A stretch of 64,000 nucleotides of DNA from contig NZ_JALBGD010000012.1 of NCBI RefSeq assembly GCF_023507705.1, positions 21,211-85,210 on the forward strand, given 5' to 3'. Position numbers and translations under genes: made by a program. Positions 53,446-62,989 of this stretch are shown here, piece by piece. The DNA is from Stappia sp. WLB 29 (GTDB taxonomy: Bacteria > Pseudomonadota > Alphaproteobacteria > Rhizobiales > Stappiaceae). Position 1 is the first letter of the stretch; the number at the start of each line of letters is the position of its first letter. A model generated the notes under the pieces. The model did no database searches and had not been told where the DNA came from. It worked only from the letters and a program-made list of their open reading frames with translations.

Positions 53446-54879
53446 TTACGCGGGCTGGAACGAGCGGACACGGCCGCGCTCGCCGCTGTGATCGCGCGGC
53501 TTGGCGCCCTGCGGGCGGCTGTTGCGCTGCTGCTGGCCGGCGCGGTAGCCGTCGGTGCGGCCTTCATGCTGGCCATGGCCGGCTGGCTTGTCCTTGCGCG
53601 CGCCGCCGTTGCCGTTGGCACTGCCGCGGAAGCCGCGGGCCTCGCCGCGACCTTCGTCGCGTGCGCCGCCTTCGCCGCGCGGGCGGAAGGGCTTGCGCTG
53701 CTGCTGCTGCTGACCGCGGCCACCGCCGCCGCGCGACTGCTTGCGCGGTGCCGGACCGTCGTCCTCGCGCTCGACCAGCACCTTGCCGATCAGCTTCTCG
53801 ATGTCGCGCAGGAACGGACGCTCCTCGCGGTCGCAGAAGGAGACCGCGATGCCGCTTTTGCCGGCGCGCGCGGTACGGCCGATGCGGTGAACATAGGCCT
53901 CCGGCACGTTCGGCAGCTCGTAGTTGACGACATGCGACACGCCGTCGACGTCGATGCCGCGTGCGGCGATGTCGGTCGCCACCAGCACCGGGGTGCGGCC
54001 GGAGCGGAAGTTGTCGAGTGCCTTCTGGCGCTGGCTCTGGCTCTTGTTGCCGTGGATCGCCGCGGCCGACAGGCCCGCCTGCTCCAGCTGCCTGGTCACC
54101 TTGTCGGCGCCGTGCTTGGTGCGGGTGAAGACGATCGCGCGGTCCATGTCCTCGCTGCGCAGCACGTCGACCAGCGCCTGGCGCTTGGCGTCGCGCTCGA
54201 TCAGGAGCACCTTCTGCTCGATGCGGTCGATCGGCTTGGAGGCCGGGGCCACCGCGATTTCCTGCGGATTGTTGAGGAAGTCCTCGGCCAGCGCACGGAT
54301 CGGCTTCGGCATGGTTGCCGACAGCAGCACCGTCTGGCGGTCGCGCGGCAGGCTCGCCAGGATCTGGCGGATCGCCGGCAGGAAGCCGAGGTCGAGCATA
54401 TGGTCGGCCTCGTCCAGCACCACGGTCGTGGTCTTGTCGAGGCGGATCGCGCCGCCCTGCATGTGGTCGATCAGGCGGCCCGGCGTTGCGACGAGAATGT
54501 CGACGCCGCGCGCCATGCTGCGCACCTGCGGGAAGGGACGGACGCCGCCGACGACGACGGTGGCCGAATGGCGCACCTTCTGCCCGTAGGCGCGGATGCT
54601 GTCGGCGATCTGGGCGGCGAGCTCGCGCGTCGGGGCGAGGATCAGCGCGCCGCAGGTCTTCGGCTCGGGTCGGCTGTTCTGCTCGACGATGCGGTTGAGC
54701 AGCGGCAGCACGAAGGATGCGGTCTTGCCGGTGCCGGTCTGGGCGAGGCCCAGCACGTCGGCGCCCGACATGATTGCAGGAATGCCCTGCGCCTGGATCG
54801 GCGTCGGGGACGTATAGCCCTCGGCCGCAAGGGCCTGGAGGATCGGCTCGGCGAGGCCGAGGTCGTTGAACGTGGTCAA
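53446..54879 (-). CDS. rhlE: DEAD-box RNA helicase, RhlE-like
   Basis: 477 aa. Q motif (FNDLGLAEPILQALAAEGY), motif I AQTGTGKT, DEAD box VLDEADHM, SAT and the C-domain motif HRIGRTARAG. After residue about 385 comes a basic Gly/Arg/Gln-rich tail (GGGGRGQQQQQRKPFRPRGEGG), typical of RNA-binding RhlE tails. I choose the TTG start at 54879 because AAGGAG stands five bases before it and the family N-terminus follows; the ATG at 54912 lacks this. Role inferred: ribosome assembly or RNA turnover in the cold. Confidence 0.9.
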   Translation of the reverse strand: MTTFNDLGLAEPILQALAAEGYTSPTPIQAQGIPAIMSGADVLGLAQTGTGKTASFVLPLLNRIVEQNSRPEPKTCGALILAPTRELAAQIADSIRAYGQKVRHSATVVVGGVRPFPQVRSMARGVDILVATPGRLIDHMQGGAIRLDKTTTVVLDEADHMLDLGFLPAIRQILASLPRDRQTVLLSATMPKPIRALAEDFLNNPQEIAVAPASKPIDRIEQKVLLIERDAKRQALVDVLRSEDMDRAIVFTRTKHGADKVTRQLEQAGLSAAAIHGNKSQSQRQKALDNFRSGRTPVLVATDIAARGIDVDGVSHVVNYELPNVPEAYVHRIGRTARAGKSGIAVSFCDREERPFLRDIEKLIGKVLVEREDDGPAPRKQSRGGGGRGQQQQQRKPFRPRGEGGARDEGRGEARGFRGSANGNGGARKDKPAGHGQHEGRTDGYRAGQQQRNSRPQGAKPRDHSGERGRVRSFQPA

Positions 54880-55177
54880 GCGGACTCCTTGCTCGCGCCG
54901 GCACGCCGTCATGGGCGAGCGGTCGCGGTCCGTGTCAGTCGTGAAGGGAGCTTGCGCAGATCAGCTGCCTTGGGGGCGCGCCGGCACCGGGAACGGACCG
55001 TGTCGTCCGTCGCTTGAGGTAGCAGCGCTTCGTATCGGCAACGATCGGGAGGAAGGTTGCGTCTGGGCGCCGGTCACGAAAGGCTCGTGTCTCCACGCGG
55101 ACGCCGTTGGCAGGCATAGACCACGTTTGATGTTGCGATGCAATGAAAATCGCTTGTGCAGCCTCTTCCGTCAATTT

Positions 55178-55191
55178 GGAACAAAAATTCC
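55178..55191. promoter_or_regulatory. IolR-type site GGAA-N6-TTCC
   Basis: GGAACAAAAATTCC fits the GGAA-N6-TTCC palindrome reported for the rhizobial inositol repressor IolR. It lies about 390 bases before iolC and 300 before the helicase gene. No iolR gene is visible in the window. Confidence 0.65.
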
Positions 55192-55506
55192 ATATGCTGT
55201 TTATGCACGGCTGTGCAATGCGCCATACAGGCCTATCCTCCTTGCCGGAGCGGGAGAGCGAGGGTGCCGGTTGGCCCCGTCGGACCGGCGCGGGCAGGCA
55301 TTGCGACCGGGTGCGGCGATTGCTTCGCAACCGGCGTCCACGGTGGGAGGGGCGGCTGTTGCGTGATTCTCTAGGAGCTTGATAACAGGCGGAAACCGGC
55401 CAATTCACTCGGCCTCGTCAGCAATGCCCACCTTGCCCGCCTACGCCGTCTCCCATGCGGTTATCCACCATGCGCGGGCGATAAAGCGGTTGCAGTCGGC
55501 CAGAAT

Positions 55507-55520
55507 GGAATTTATGTTCC
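55507..55520. promoter_or_regulatory. IolR-type site GGAA-N6-TTCC, proximal
   Basis: GGAATTTATGTTCC is a second copy of the GGAA-N6-TTCC motif, 59 bases before the iolC start. Together with the distal copy it could allow looping repression of iolCDEB, relieved by an inositol intermediate. Confidence 0.72.
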
Positions 55521-55578
55521 GTTTTATGGCGCCTGCGCGGGCGTCTCGGCGGTTCCGCGAGGTCGGGGAGAGGTTGTC

Positions 55579-57516
55579 ATGGGTTCGCAGCAGGGTCGGG
55601 ACGCGCGGCCGCTCGATGTCATCACCATCGGCCGCGCCTCGGTCGATCTCTACGGCTCCCAGGTCGGCGGCCGGCTGGAGGATATGCGCGGCTTTGCCAA
55701 GTATATCGGCGGCTCGCCCACCAACATGGCCGCCGGCACCGCCCGGCTCGGCCTGCGCTCCGCGCTGATCACCCGCGTCGGCGACGAACACATGGGCCGC
55801 TTCATCCGAGAGGAACTGGTGCGCGAGGGCGTCGATGTGCGCGGCGTCAAGACCGATCCCAAGCGGCTGACTGCGCTCGTGCTCCTCGGCATTCGCGACC
55901 GCGAGCAGTTTCCGCTGATCTTCTACCGCGAGAACTGCGCCGACATGGCGCTGGACGAGGGCGACATCGACCCGGATTTCATCGCCGAGGCCGGCTGCGT
56001 CACCGTCACCGGCACGCACCTTTCGAACCCGCGCACGGAGGCGGCGGTGCTGAAGGCCCTGCGCCTTGCCCGCGAAAACGGCGCCCGCACCGCGCTCGAC
56101 ATCGACTACCGGCCCAATCTCTGGGGTCTTGCCGGGCACGATGCCGGCGAAAGCCGCTTCATCGCGTCCCGCGCCGTCACCGCCAAGCTGCAGTCGCATC
56201 TCCATCTCTTCGACCTGATCGTCGGCACGGAGGAGGAGTTCCACATCGCCGGCGGCACCACCGATACGCTGGCGGCCCTCAGCGCCGTGCGGGCGATCTC
56301 GGCCGCAACGCTCGTGTGCAAGCGCGGGCCGATGGGCGCGGTCGCCTTCGAGGGCGAGATCCCCGGCGACCTCGACCAGGGCATCTCCGGCCCCGGTTTT
56401 CCCATCGAGGTGTTCAACGTGCTGGGCGCGGGCGACGGTTTCATGTCCGGCCTCTTGCGCGGCTGGCTGCGCGACGAGGGCTGGGAGCGGGCACTCACCT
56501 ATGCCAATGCTTGCGGCGCGCTCGCCGTCTCGCGGCACGGCTGCACGCCGTCCTATCCGAGCTGGGAGGAGCTGTGCTTCTTCCTGCAGCGCGGCGTGCG
56601 CGTGCCGGCGCTGCGCAAGGACGCGGAGCTGGAGCAGATCCACTGGTCGACCACCCGCAAGGGCGACTGGCCGGTGATGCGCGTCTTCGCCTTCGACCAC
56701 CGCAAGCAGCTGGAGGATCTGGCCGCCGACCTGGGCGCCGATCCGGCCCGCATTCCCGCCTTCAAGTCGCTCTGCCTTGCCGCCGCCCGCCGGGTGCAGG
56801 CGGGACGGCCGGGCTACGGCATCCTGAGCGACGGCCGGCTCGGCGAGGAGGCGCTGTTCGCCGCCGCCGGCACCGGACTGTGGATCGGCCGCCCCGTGGA
56901 ACTGCCGGGCTCCCGGCCGCTGGAACTGGAGATCGGCCCGGACTACGGCACCGGCCTTGCCGAATGGCCGGCCGATCATGTGGTCAAGGTCCTGTGCTTC
57001 TGCCATCCGGACGACGACGAGGCAATGCGCGCGGGCCAGGAAGCGACGGTGCTGCGGCTCGCCCGCGCGGCTCGCGCCAATGGCCTTGAGTTCCTGTTGG
57101 AGGTGATACCGTCGAAGGTCGGACCGGTCGGCGACGACACCACGGCGAAGCTGATCCGTCGCTTCTACGAGATCGGCGTCTATCCCGACTGGTGGAAGCT
57201 GGAGCCCTCCGTCTCCGCCGCCGCCTGGGCGCAGACCTGTGCCGCGATTTCCGAGAACGATCCGCACGTAAGAGGTATCGTCGTGCTCGGTCTCGACGCG
57301 CCGATGGAGGAGCTGGAGGCCAGTTTCGCGGAGGCCGCCCGCTTCCCGCTGGTCAAGGGATTCGCCGTCGGGCGCACCATCTTCTTCGAGGCGGCGCGGG
57401 GCTGGCTCGAGGGCACGCTTGACGACGAGGGCGCGATCGCGCTCATGGCGTCGAAATACGAAACGCTTTGCGCGGCCTGGGACCGGGCGCGGGCGGCAGA
57501 CGGGAGAGCGGCATGA
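55579..57516 (+). CDS. iolC: IolC-DUF2090 fusion: 5-dehydro-2-deoxygluconokinase and aldolase domain
   Basis: 645 aa, twice the size of a kinase alone. Residues about 10-330 are a PfkB-family kinase (GGSPTNMAAGTARLGL; catalytic NVLGAGDGFMSG near 280). Residues about 345-640 are DUF2090, starting MRVFAFDHRKQLEDL, an aldolase-like domain. From the inositol pathway the kinase phosphorylates 2-deoxy-5-keto-gluconate and the second domain probably cleaves the product to DHAP and malonate semialdehyde (IolJ role). Fusions like this are known in proteobacteria. Its TGA overlaps the iolD start (ATGA). Confidence 0.93.
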   Translation: MGSQQGRDARPLDVITIGRASVDLYGSQVGGRLEDMRGFAKYIGGSPTNMAAGTARLGLRSALITRVGDEHMGRFIREELVREGVDVRGVKTDPKRLTALVLLGIRDREQFPLIFYRENCADMALDEGDIDPDFIAEAGCVTVTGTHLSNPRTEAAVLKALRLARENGARTALDIDYRPNLWGLAGHDAGESRFIASRAVTAKLQSHLHLFDLIVGTEEEFHIAGGTTDTLAALSAVRAISAATLVCKRGPMGAVAFEGEIPGDLDQGISGPGFPIEVFNVLGAGDGFMSGLLRGWLRDEGWERALTYANACGALAVSRHGCTPSYPSWEELCFFLQRGVRVPALRKDAELEQIHWSTTRKGDWPVMRVFAFDHRKQLEDLAADLGADPARIPAFKSLCLAAARRVQAGRPGYGILSDGRLGEEALFAAAGTGLWIGRPVELPGSRPLELEIGPDYGTGLAEWPADHVVKVLCFCHPDDDEAMRAGQEATVLRLARAARANGLEFLLEVIPSKVGPVGDDTTAKLIRRFYEIGVYPDWWKLEPSVSAAAWAQTCAAISENDPHVRGIVVLGLDAPMEELEASFAEAARFPLVKGFAVGRTIFFEAARGWLEGTLDDEGAIALMASKYETLCAAWDRARAADGRAA

Positions 57517-59348
57517 CGACGACCATCCGGCTGACGGCGGCACAGGCCGTCACGCGCTATCTCTGCCGGCAGATGAACGAGGACGGGGCGCCCTTCATCG
57601 CCGGCGTCTGGGCGATCTTCGGGCACGGCAATGTCGCCGGCCTCGGCGAGGCGCTCTACGGCGTTCGCGACGAGTTGCCGACCTGGCGCGGCCACAACGA
57701 GCAGGGCATGGCCCATGCGGCCATCGCTTATTCGAAGCAGCTCGGCCGCCGCCGGGCGATGGCCGTCACCAGCTCCATCGGCCCCGGCGCCACCAACATG
57801 CTGACCGCCGCGGCCATGGCCCATGTCGACCGGCTGCCGGTGCTGTTCCTGCCCGGCGACGTCTTCGCGGGCCGCGCGCCCGACCCGGTGCTGCAGCAGC
57901 TGGAGGACTTCGGCGACGGCACGGTCAGCGTCAACGACTGCTTCCGCCCCGTCTCGCGCTATTTCGACCGCATCACCCGGCCCGAGCAGCTGCTGACCGC
58001 GCTGCCGCGCGCCTTCCGCGTGATGACCGACCCGGCCGAGTGCGGCCCGGTCACGCTGGCCTTCTGCCAGGACGTGCAGACCGAGGCCTTCGACTGGCCG
58101 GAGAGCTTCTTCGAGCCGAAGGTCTGGCGCATGCGCCGGCCGCAGCCGGACCCGGTCGAGCTCGACGAGGTTGCGCGCCTGCTCGGCGCAGCCGAGCGCC
58201 CGGTCATCGTCGCCGGCGGCGGCGTCCACTATTCCTTTGCGCATCAGGCACTTGTGCGCTTCGCGGAAGACCATGGCATCCCGGTCGTCGAGACCCAGGC
58301 CGGCAAGTCGGCGCTTGCCTGGGACCACCCGCTCAACCTTGGCTCGGTCGGCGTCACCGGCTCCTCGGCCGCCAATGCGGTCGCTCGCGAGGCCGACGTG
58401 GTCATCGGCGTCGGCACCCGCTTCCAGGACTTCACCACCGGCTCCTGGTCGCTGTTCGCCCGGCCGGGGCGAAAGCTCGTCAGCCTCAACGTCTCGCCTT
58501 ATGACGCGGCCAAGCACGGCGCCGTGCCGCTTTGCGCCGATGCGCGCGACGGGCTGGAGGCGCTGGGGCGGGCGCTCGGCGACAAGCGTTTCACGCCGCC
58601 GCCGGCTGATCTCAAGCGGGAGTGGATCGCCGCCGTGGATGCGGCGACGGCTCCGCCGCCCGACGGCAACGCGCTGCCGAGCGATGCCCAGGTGATCGGC
58701 GCCGTCCAGCGGAATGTCGATGAAAACGCTGTGGTTTTCTGCGCTGCCGGCGGCCTGCCGGGCGAGCTGCACAAGCTCTGGAAGGCTGCGCGGCCGATGG
58801 GCTACCACATGGAATACGGCTTCTCCTGCATGGGCTACGAGATCGCCGGCGGGCTCGGCGCCAAGATGGCGCAGCCCGAGCGCGAGATCGTCGTCATGGT
58901 CGGCGACGGCTCCTACATGATGATGAACTCCGAGCTCGCGACCTCGGTGATGCTGGGCCAGAAACTCATTGTCGTGCTGCTCGACAATCGCGGGTTCGGC
59001 TGCATCAACCGCCTGCAACGGGCGACGGGCGGCGAGAGCTTCAACAACCTGCTCGATACGGCCCGCCATGTGGTGCCGAGCGACATCGACTTCGCCGCCC
59101 ACGCCGCCTCGATGGGCGCCATCGCCGAGAAGGTCGACGACATCGCCGGGCTGGAGGCCGCGCTCGTGCGGGCGAGGGCGTCGGGGCGCAGCCACGTCAT
59201 CGTCATCGACACCGATCCGCTGGCGACGACAGAGGCCGGCGGCCACTGGTGGGACGTTGCGGTGCCGGAGGTCTCGACCCGCGAGGAGGTCCGCTCCGCA
59301 CGCGCATCTTATGAAAACGCCCTGAAGAAACAGAACCTTGTCGACTAG
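57513..59348 (+). CDS. iolD: IolD, THcHDO hydrolase (ThDP-dependent)
   Basis: 611 aa. WAIFGHGNVAGLGEAL, RGHNEQGMAHAAIAYSKQ with the ThDP-activating Glu, TSSIGPGATNMLTAAA, and the ThDP/Mg motif GDGSYMMMNSELATSVMLGQ ending in LLDNRG. This enzyme hydrolyses 3D-trihydroxycyclohexane-1,2-dione to 5-deoxyglucuronate. It is translationally coupled to iolC and is followed by iolE 36 bases downstream. Confidence 0.95.
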   Translation: MTTTIRLTAAQAVTRYLCRQMNEDGAPFIAGVWAIFGHGNVAGLGEALYGVRDELPTWRGHNEQGMAHAAIAYSKQLGRRRAMAVTSSIGPGATNMLTAAAMAHVDRLPVLFLPGDVFAGRAPDPVLQQLEDFGDGTVSVNDCFRPVSRYFDRITRPEQLLTALPRAFRVMTDPAECGPVTLAFCQDVQTEAFDWPESFFEPKVWRMRRPQPDPVELDEVARLLGAAERPVIVAGGGVHYSFAHQALVRFAEDHGIPVVETQAGKSALAWDHPLNLGSVGVTGSSAANAVAREADVVIGVGTRFQDFTTGSWSLFARPGRKLVSLNVSPYDAAKHGAVPLCADARDGLEALGRALGDKRFTPPPADLKREWIAAVDAATAPPPDGNALPSDAQVIGAVQRNVDENAVVFCAAGGLPGELHKLWKAARPMGYHMEYGFSCMGYEIAGGLGAKMAQPEREIVVMVGDGSYMMMNSELATSVMLGQKLIVVLLDNRGFGCINRLQRATGGESFNNLLDTARHVVPSDIDFAAHAASMGAIAEKVDDIAGLEAALVRARASGRSHVIVIDTDPLATTEAGGHWWDVAVPEVSTREEVRSARASYENALKKQNLVD

Positions 59349-59384
59349 TCTTCATCCAACTTCGACCCTTTGAAGGCGCAACAG

Positions 59385-60284
59385 ATGATCCTCTACGGCA
59401 CCAATCCGATTGCCTGGTCCAACGACGACGACCAGAGCCTCGGCGCCCATATTCCGCTTCAAACCTGCCTATCGCAGGCCGCCGAGATCGGCTTCGACGG
59501 CATCGAGAACGGCCACAAGTTTCCGACCGATCCGGCGGAACTCGCCGCAACGCTGGCGCCGCACGGGCTGAAATTCGTCTCGGCCTGGTATTCGCTGCAT
59601 CTGCTGACCCGCTCGGCCGACACCGAGATCGAGGCCATCGGCGAGCACCTGGCGCGGCTGAAGGCGATGGGCTCGCCGGTCTTGATCGCCTGCGAGACCT
59701 CCAACGCTATCCACGGCAACGACGCCGTCGCGGTCAACGACCGTCCGCGTCTCGACCGGGCGCGGTTCGCCGCATTTTGCGCCGATCTGGAGAAGGTCGC
59801 GGCCCATTGCGCGGCCGAGGGCGTGCCGCTGGTCTACCACCACCACATGGGCACCATCGTTGAAAACGAAGAGGAAATCGACGCGCTGATGGAGCTGACC
59901 GGCCCGGCGACGCGGCTGCTGCTCGACACGGGCCACGCCTATTTCGGCGGCGGCGATCCGGCGCGGCTCGCCGAGAAGCACATGGACCGCGTTTCACATA
60001 TCCACGCCAAGAACGTGCGCCCGGATGTGATGGCTGAGGTTCGCGAAAAGGGGCTGAGCTTCCTGGAAGGCGTGCGCCGGGGCGTCTTCACCGTGCCGGG
60101 CGATCCGGAGGGCGGGGTCGATTTCGCGCCGGTGCTGAAGACCGCCGCAAGGCACGATTATTCGGGCTGGCTGGTCATCGAGGCGGAGCAGGACCCGGAG
60201 GTCCGCGACCCGGTCACCTACCAGTCGATGGGGCTGAAGGCGCTGAAAGCAATGGCCCGCGAGACCGGCGTGGACCGGGGATAA
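59385..60284 (+). CDS. iolE: IolE, 2-keto-myo-inositol dehydratase
   Basis: 299 aa, xylose-isomerase-like TIM barrel. [45 protein letters not shown] and [15 protein letters not shown] are IolE hallmarks. It dehydrates scyllo-inosose to the diketone that IolD opens. I use the ATG at 59385 with GAAGG eight bases before; a TTG at 59370 is in frame but less likely. Confidence 0.94.
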   Translation: MILYGTNPIAWSNDDDQSLGAHIPLQTCLSQAAEIGFDGIENGHKFPTDPAELAATLAPHGLKFVSAWYSLHLLTRSADTEIEAIGEHLARLKAMGSPVLIACETSNAIHGNDAVAVNDRPRLDRARFAAFCADLEKVAAHCAAEGVPLVYHHHMGTIVENEEEIDALMELTGPATRLLLDTGHAYFGGGDPARLAEKHMDRVSHIHAKNVRPDVMAEVREKGLSFLEGVRRGVFTVPGDPEGGVDFAPVLKTAARHDYSGWLVIEAEQDPEVRDPVTYQSMGLKALKAMARETGVDRG

Positions 60285-60330
60285 GGCGGGCCGCAGGGCC
60301 TCGATACACACGAGACGGGAGAGCGACGCC

Positions 60331-61137
60331 ATGGCCGATCTGCTGGTGAAACCAAAGGGTAAGCACGGCAAGGTGCACGATATCACGCCGCAGAGCGCCG
60401 GCTGGTCCTATGTGGGTTTCACGCTCTACCGGCTGGCGCCGGGCGAGAGCGCGAGCGAGGCGACGGGCGACCGCGAGGCGATCCTGGTGCTGGTCGAGGG
60501 GCGAGCCGAACTCAGCGCCGGCGGGGTCTCCTTCGGCGAGCGGGGCGAGCGATTGAGCGTCTTCGAGCGCAAGCCGCCGCACTGCCTCTACGTGCCGAAC
60601 GGCTCAAGCTGGGAGGCGAGGGCGACGACCGAGCTGACGCTGGCCGTGTGCACCGCGCCGGGCAGCGGCGGGCACGCGGCCGGGATGATCGAAAACATCG
60701 GTTTCGAGACGCGCGGCAAGGGCACCAATACCCGCTATATCCACCCCATCGCGATGGAGGACAAGGATGTCGCCGACAGCCTGCTGGTGACCGAGGTTTT
60801 TACGCCGCAGGGCCATTGGTCGTCCTATCCGCCGCACCGGCACGACGAGGACAACTATCCCGATATGACCTATCTGGAAGAGACCTATTACCACCGTCTC
60901 GACCCGGCGACCGGCTTCGGCATCCAGCGCGTCTTCACCGAGGATGGCAGCCTCGACGAGACGATGGCGGTGTCGGACGGCGACGTCGTGCTGGTCCCGA
61001 AAGGGCACCATCCCTGCGGGGCGCCCTATGGCTACCAGATGTACTATCTGAACGTGATGGCCGGCCCCTTGCGCAAATGGCGCTTCAAGAACCACCCAGA
61101 CCACGACTGGATCGCGCAGCGCGACGCGAAGGCTTAG
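60331..61137 (+). CDS. iolB: IolB, 5-deoxy-glucuronate isomerase
   Basis: 268 aa, double cupin. VHDITPQSAGWSYVGFTLYRLAPGES at the N-terminus, HRHDEDNYPDMTYLEETYYHR with the metal histidines and Glu, and VPKGHHPCGAPYGYQMYYLNVMAGP at the C-terminus. It converts 5-deoxyglucuronate to 2-deoxy-5-keto-gluconate, the substrate of IolC. Last gene of the operon. IolG and IolA are not in this window. Confidence 0.95.
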   Translation: MADLLVKPKGKHGKVHDITPQSAGWSYVGFTLYRLAPGESASEATGDREAILVLVEGRAELSAGGVSFGERGERLSVFERKPPHCLYVPNGSSWEARATTELTLAVCTAPGSGGHAAGMIENIGFETRGKGTNTRYIHPIAMEDKDVADSLLVTEVFTPQGHWSSYPPHRHDEDNYPDMTYLEETYYHRLDPATGFGIQRVFTEDGSLDETMAVSDGDVVLVPKGHHPCGAPYGYQMYYLNVMAGPLRKWRFKNHPDHDWIAQRDAKA

Positions 61138-61167
61138 GCTTAAAGGTCTGATTTTAAAAAGACAAAC

Positions 61168-61202
61168 CGCCCGGACGAGACCTCGCTCGCCCGGGCGTTT
61201 TC
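61168..61202 (+). terminator. Intrinsic terminator of iolCDEB
   Basis: CGCCCGG (61168-61174) pairs with CCGGGCG (61191-61197), with extra pairing in the loop (ACGAG with CTCG), followed by TTTTC. It lies 31 bases after the iolB stop. Confidence 0.85.
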
Positions 61203-61221
61203 ATGTGTCTTTCCGGCCTCG

Positions 61222-61273
61222 CGAATTTCGAGACGGATTTTGCAAAATCCCGATGCAAAATCGCCGAAATTCG
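61222..61273. repeat. Nested palindromes between iolB and hupE
   Basis: CGAATTTCG (61222-61230) and CGAAATTCG (61265-61273) are inverted copies. Inside them is a perfect palindrome, GGATTTTGCAAAATCC (61235-61250), and TGCAAAATC occurs twice (61241-61249, 61254-61262). The element is AT-rich against a GC-rich background and contains no coding frame of note. Confidence 0.7.
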
Positions 61274-61384
61274 AGAATGCGCTCTCAATCTCGCGAAAAC
61301 CTCCCTCCGGACCAGGTCGGGGGGCGAAAAGCACCCGAGCGGGTTATCCCCGCTGAGGCCCAGGGCGGTTAAAGTGGTGGCCGC

Positions 61385-62002
61385 TCACCCACCGATTAGC
61401 AGGGCGGCGCCAGCGAGGGCCGTCAGGCCGCCGAGCACCCGCGTCAGGGCGTGGCCGCGCGAGGAGGCGAGCTTGCCGAGGCCGTAGCCGAGGGCGATGC
61501 CGGCCGCGTGCAGCAGGGCGGTGGCGAGCGCGAAGCCGGCGCCGTAGGCGAACTCAGTTGCCGCGCCGATCTCGCCGCCATGGGCATGGCCGTGGAACAG
61601 GGCGAAGGCGGCGACGATAGCGGCCGAGCCGGCGAGCGGCAGCCGGACGGCCAGCGCCACGAGCAGGCCGAGCGCCACGACCGAGGCCAGGATCGCCGGT
61701 TCGACGAAGGGAAGGGGGATGCCGGCAAGTGCAAGGACGAAGCCGAGCAGCATGGTGCCGACGAAGGCGGCCGGCACCAGGGCGACCGCGCGGCCGCCGA
61801 TCTGCCAGGCCCACAGGCCGACGGCGATCATCGCCAGGATGTGGTCGGCGCCGAACAGCGGATGGCTGAAGCCGGCGGCGAAGGAGCCGTGTTCGCCGGG
61901 ATTGAGATGGGCAAGGGCCGGCGTCGCGGTAAGCGCCAGGGCAGCTGAGGTCGCGGCCAGGGCGGCGGTGCGGGCGAGCCGAGTGGAAGTGAACCTCGTC
62001 AT
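61385..62002 (-). CDS. hupE: HupE/UreJ-family nickel/cobalt permease
   Basis: 205 aa. A cleavable signal peptide ends at ATPALAH, then HPLFGADHILAMIAVGLWAWQ carries the family's HPxxGxDH motif; about six hydrophobic segments follow, with ALFHGHAHGGEIG, another histidine motif. HupE/UreJ proteins import Ni or Co. The gene lies in the same direction as the cbiM-like gene and its B12 riboswitch, so cobalt for cobalamin is the likely substrate. Confidence 0.88.
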   Translation of the reverse strand: MTRFTSTRLARTAALAATSAALALTATPALAHLNPGEHGSFAAGFSHPLFGADHILAMIAVGLWAWQIGGRAVALVPAAFVGTMLLGFVLALAGIPLPFVEPAILASVVALGLLVALAVRLPLAGSAAIVAAFALFHGHAHGGEIGAATEFAYGAGFALATALLHAAGIALGYGLGKLASSRGHALTRVLGGLTALAGAALLIGG

Positions 62003-62200
62003 GCAGTCGATCCTTTTCTCAAGTCGATCAGGACGCCCCGGAATGGGTCGCGCCAGTGCTTCGGGTCCTGTCAGGTTTCTGTCTCTGTGAGCTTTCAGGC
62101 AGTTCGGTTCGGGTCCCGCCGCCGCATGCCGGAACGGGCGGACGGCGACGGGCAGGGGGTGTTCGCCCCGAAACGGTCGGGACCGGGGTCCCGAAAGGAA

Positions 62201-62221
62201 CCGGCCGCAAGCTGCGGCCGG
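62201..62221 (-). terminator. Perfect hairpin between cbiM-like gene and hupE
   Basis: CCGGCCGCA-AGC-TGCGGCCGG is a perfect 9-bp dyad 13 bases after the cbiM-like stop, with a pyrimidine-rich TTCCTTTC after it on the minus strand. It may attenuate read-through into hupE. A second hairpin, TCGGGAC-CGGG-GTCCCGA, lies just beyond it. Confidence 0.5.
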
Positions 62222-62233
62222 GAAGAGATGCCG

Positions 62234-62917
62234 TCAGGCGGCAGCGTGGTAGAGGCGCTGCTGGAAGACGAGGCCGGTGCGGGCCTTGTCCAGCAGCTTG
62301 GCGCCGGCGAGCACGGCAAGGTCCACCACCGGCTCGACGATGATCACCGTGAGGTAGGCGAGGCCGAAGCTGCCGACATCGGCAAGGTTCTCGGCGCCGA
62401 GGCCGCCGCCATAGAGCGCCCAGAAGCCGACCCAGGCGACGATGCCGCCCTGGTAGCTGGTCGACAGGGCCAGCGCCTGCTTGTAGCTGACGTCCTTGTA
62501 GGCGGTCTTCGCCGGGATGATGCGGCGCGCCAAGAGGCTCATGGCGAAGAGCGGCACGATCAGCGTCGTCAGGTTCATGCCGTACTGGGGCAGGTCGGCC
62601 GGGGCGAAGAACAGGCCCTGGGCGAGCAGGCCGAGCGCCAGCCCGATGCCGGCCGGACCGGCGCCGAGCATGAGATAGAGCGTCGAGCCGAGAATGATAT
62701 GGACCTCGGACACGCCGACGGGCCGGGTCGGCAGCACCTCGAAGAAGCAGAAGACCAGCGCGGTCGCGATCACCGAACGGACCGCCAGGGCGGCAAGGCC
62801 CCCGTCGCGGCGTATAGTGTCGAGCGACATCTTGCCGATCAGGCCGACGGAGGCGGCGGCGGTCGCCACGCTGAGAAGGATCTTGGCGCCGTCGACGACG
62901 CCGGGTTCGATATGCAT
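62234..62917 (-). CDS. cbiM: CbiM-like energy-coupling factor cobalt permease
   Basis: 227 aa, 6-7 hydrophobic segments. It starts MHIEPGVVDG; the N-terminal Met-His is the metal ligand of CbiM/NikM S-components. PVGVSEVHIILGSTLYLMLGAGPAGIGLALGLLAQGLFFAP has the central CbiM histidine. The ATG at 62917 is required by that motif, so the long upstream frame through the riboswitch is not coding. CbiN, CbiQ and CbiO partners are not in the window. Confidence 0.88.
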   Translation of the reverse strand: MHIEPGVVDGAKILLSVATAAASVGLIGKMSLDTIRRDGGLAALAVRSVIATALVFCFFEVLPTRPVGVSEVHIILGSTLYLMLGAGPAGIGLALGLLAQGLFFAPADLPQYGMNLTTLIVPLFAMSLLARRIIPAKTAYKDVSYKQALALSTSYQGGIVAWVGFWALYGGGLGAENLADVGSFGLAYLTVIIVEPVVDLAVLAGAKLLDKARTGLVFQQRLYHAAA

Positions 62918-62989
62918 GTTCAGCCTCCTTGGCGCACCCACCGTGCGCGGAGCTATGGGAAAGGCGCGAGAAAGGCTCGCGCCGCGGCC

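Larger units (their letters stand above)
54880..55578. other. Divergent rhlE/iolC intergenic region
   Basis: 699 bases. Two IolR-type sites (annotated separately) lie at 55178 and 55507. Several open frames exist but none shows family features or ordered codon use, so I do not call a gene. The stretch 55130-55250 is AT-richer than its surroundings and may hold promoters; nothing else is interpretable. Confidence 0.6.

Noticed and set aside
54866..55366. Open frames of 60-166 residues between rhlE and iolC
   Set aside because: None has family features, a ribosome site or consistent codon use, and regulatory sites lie inside them.
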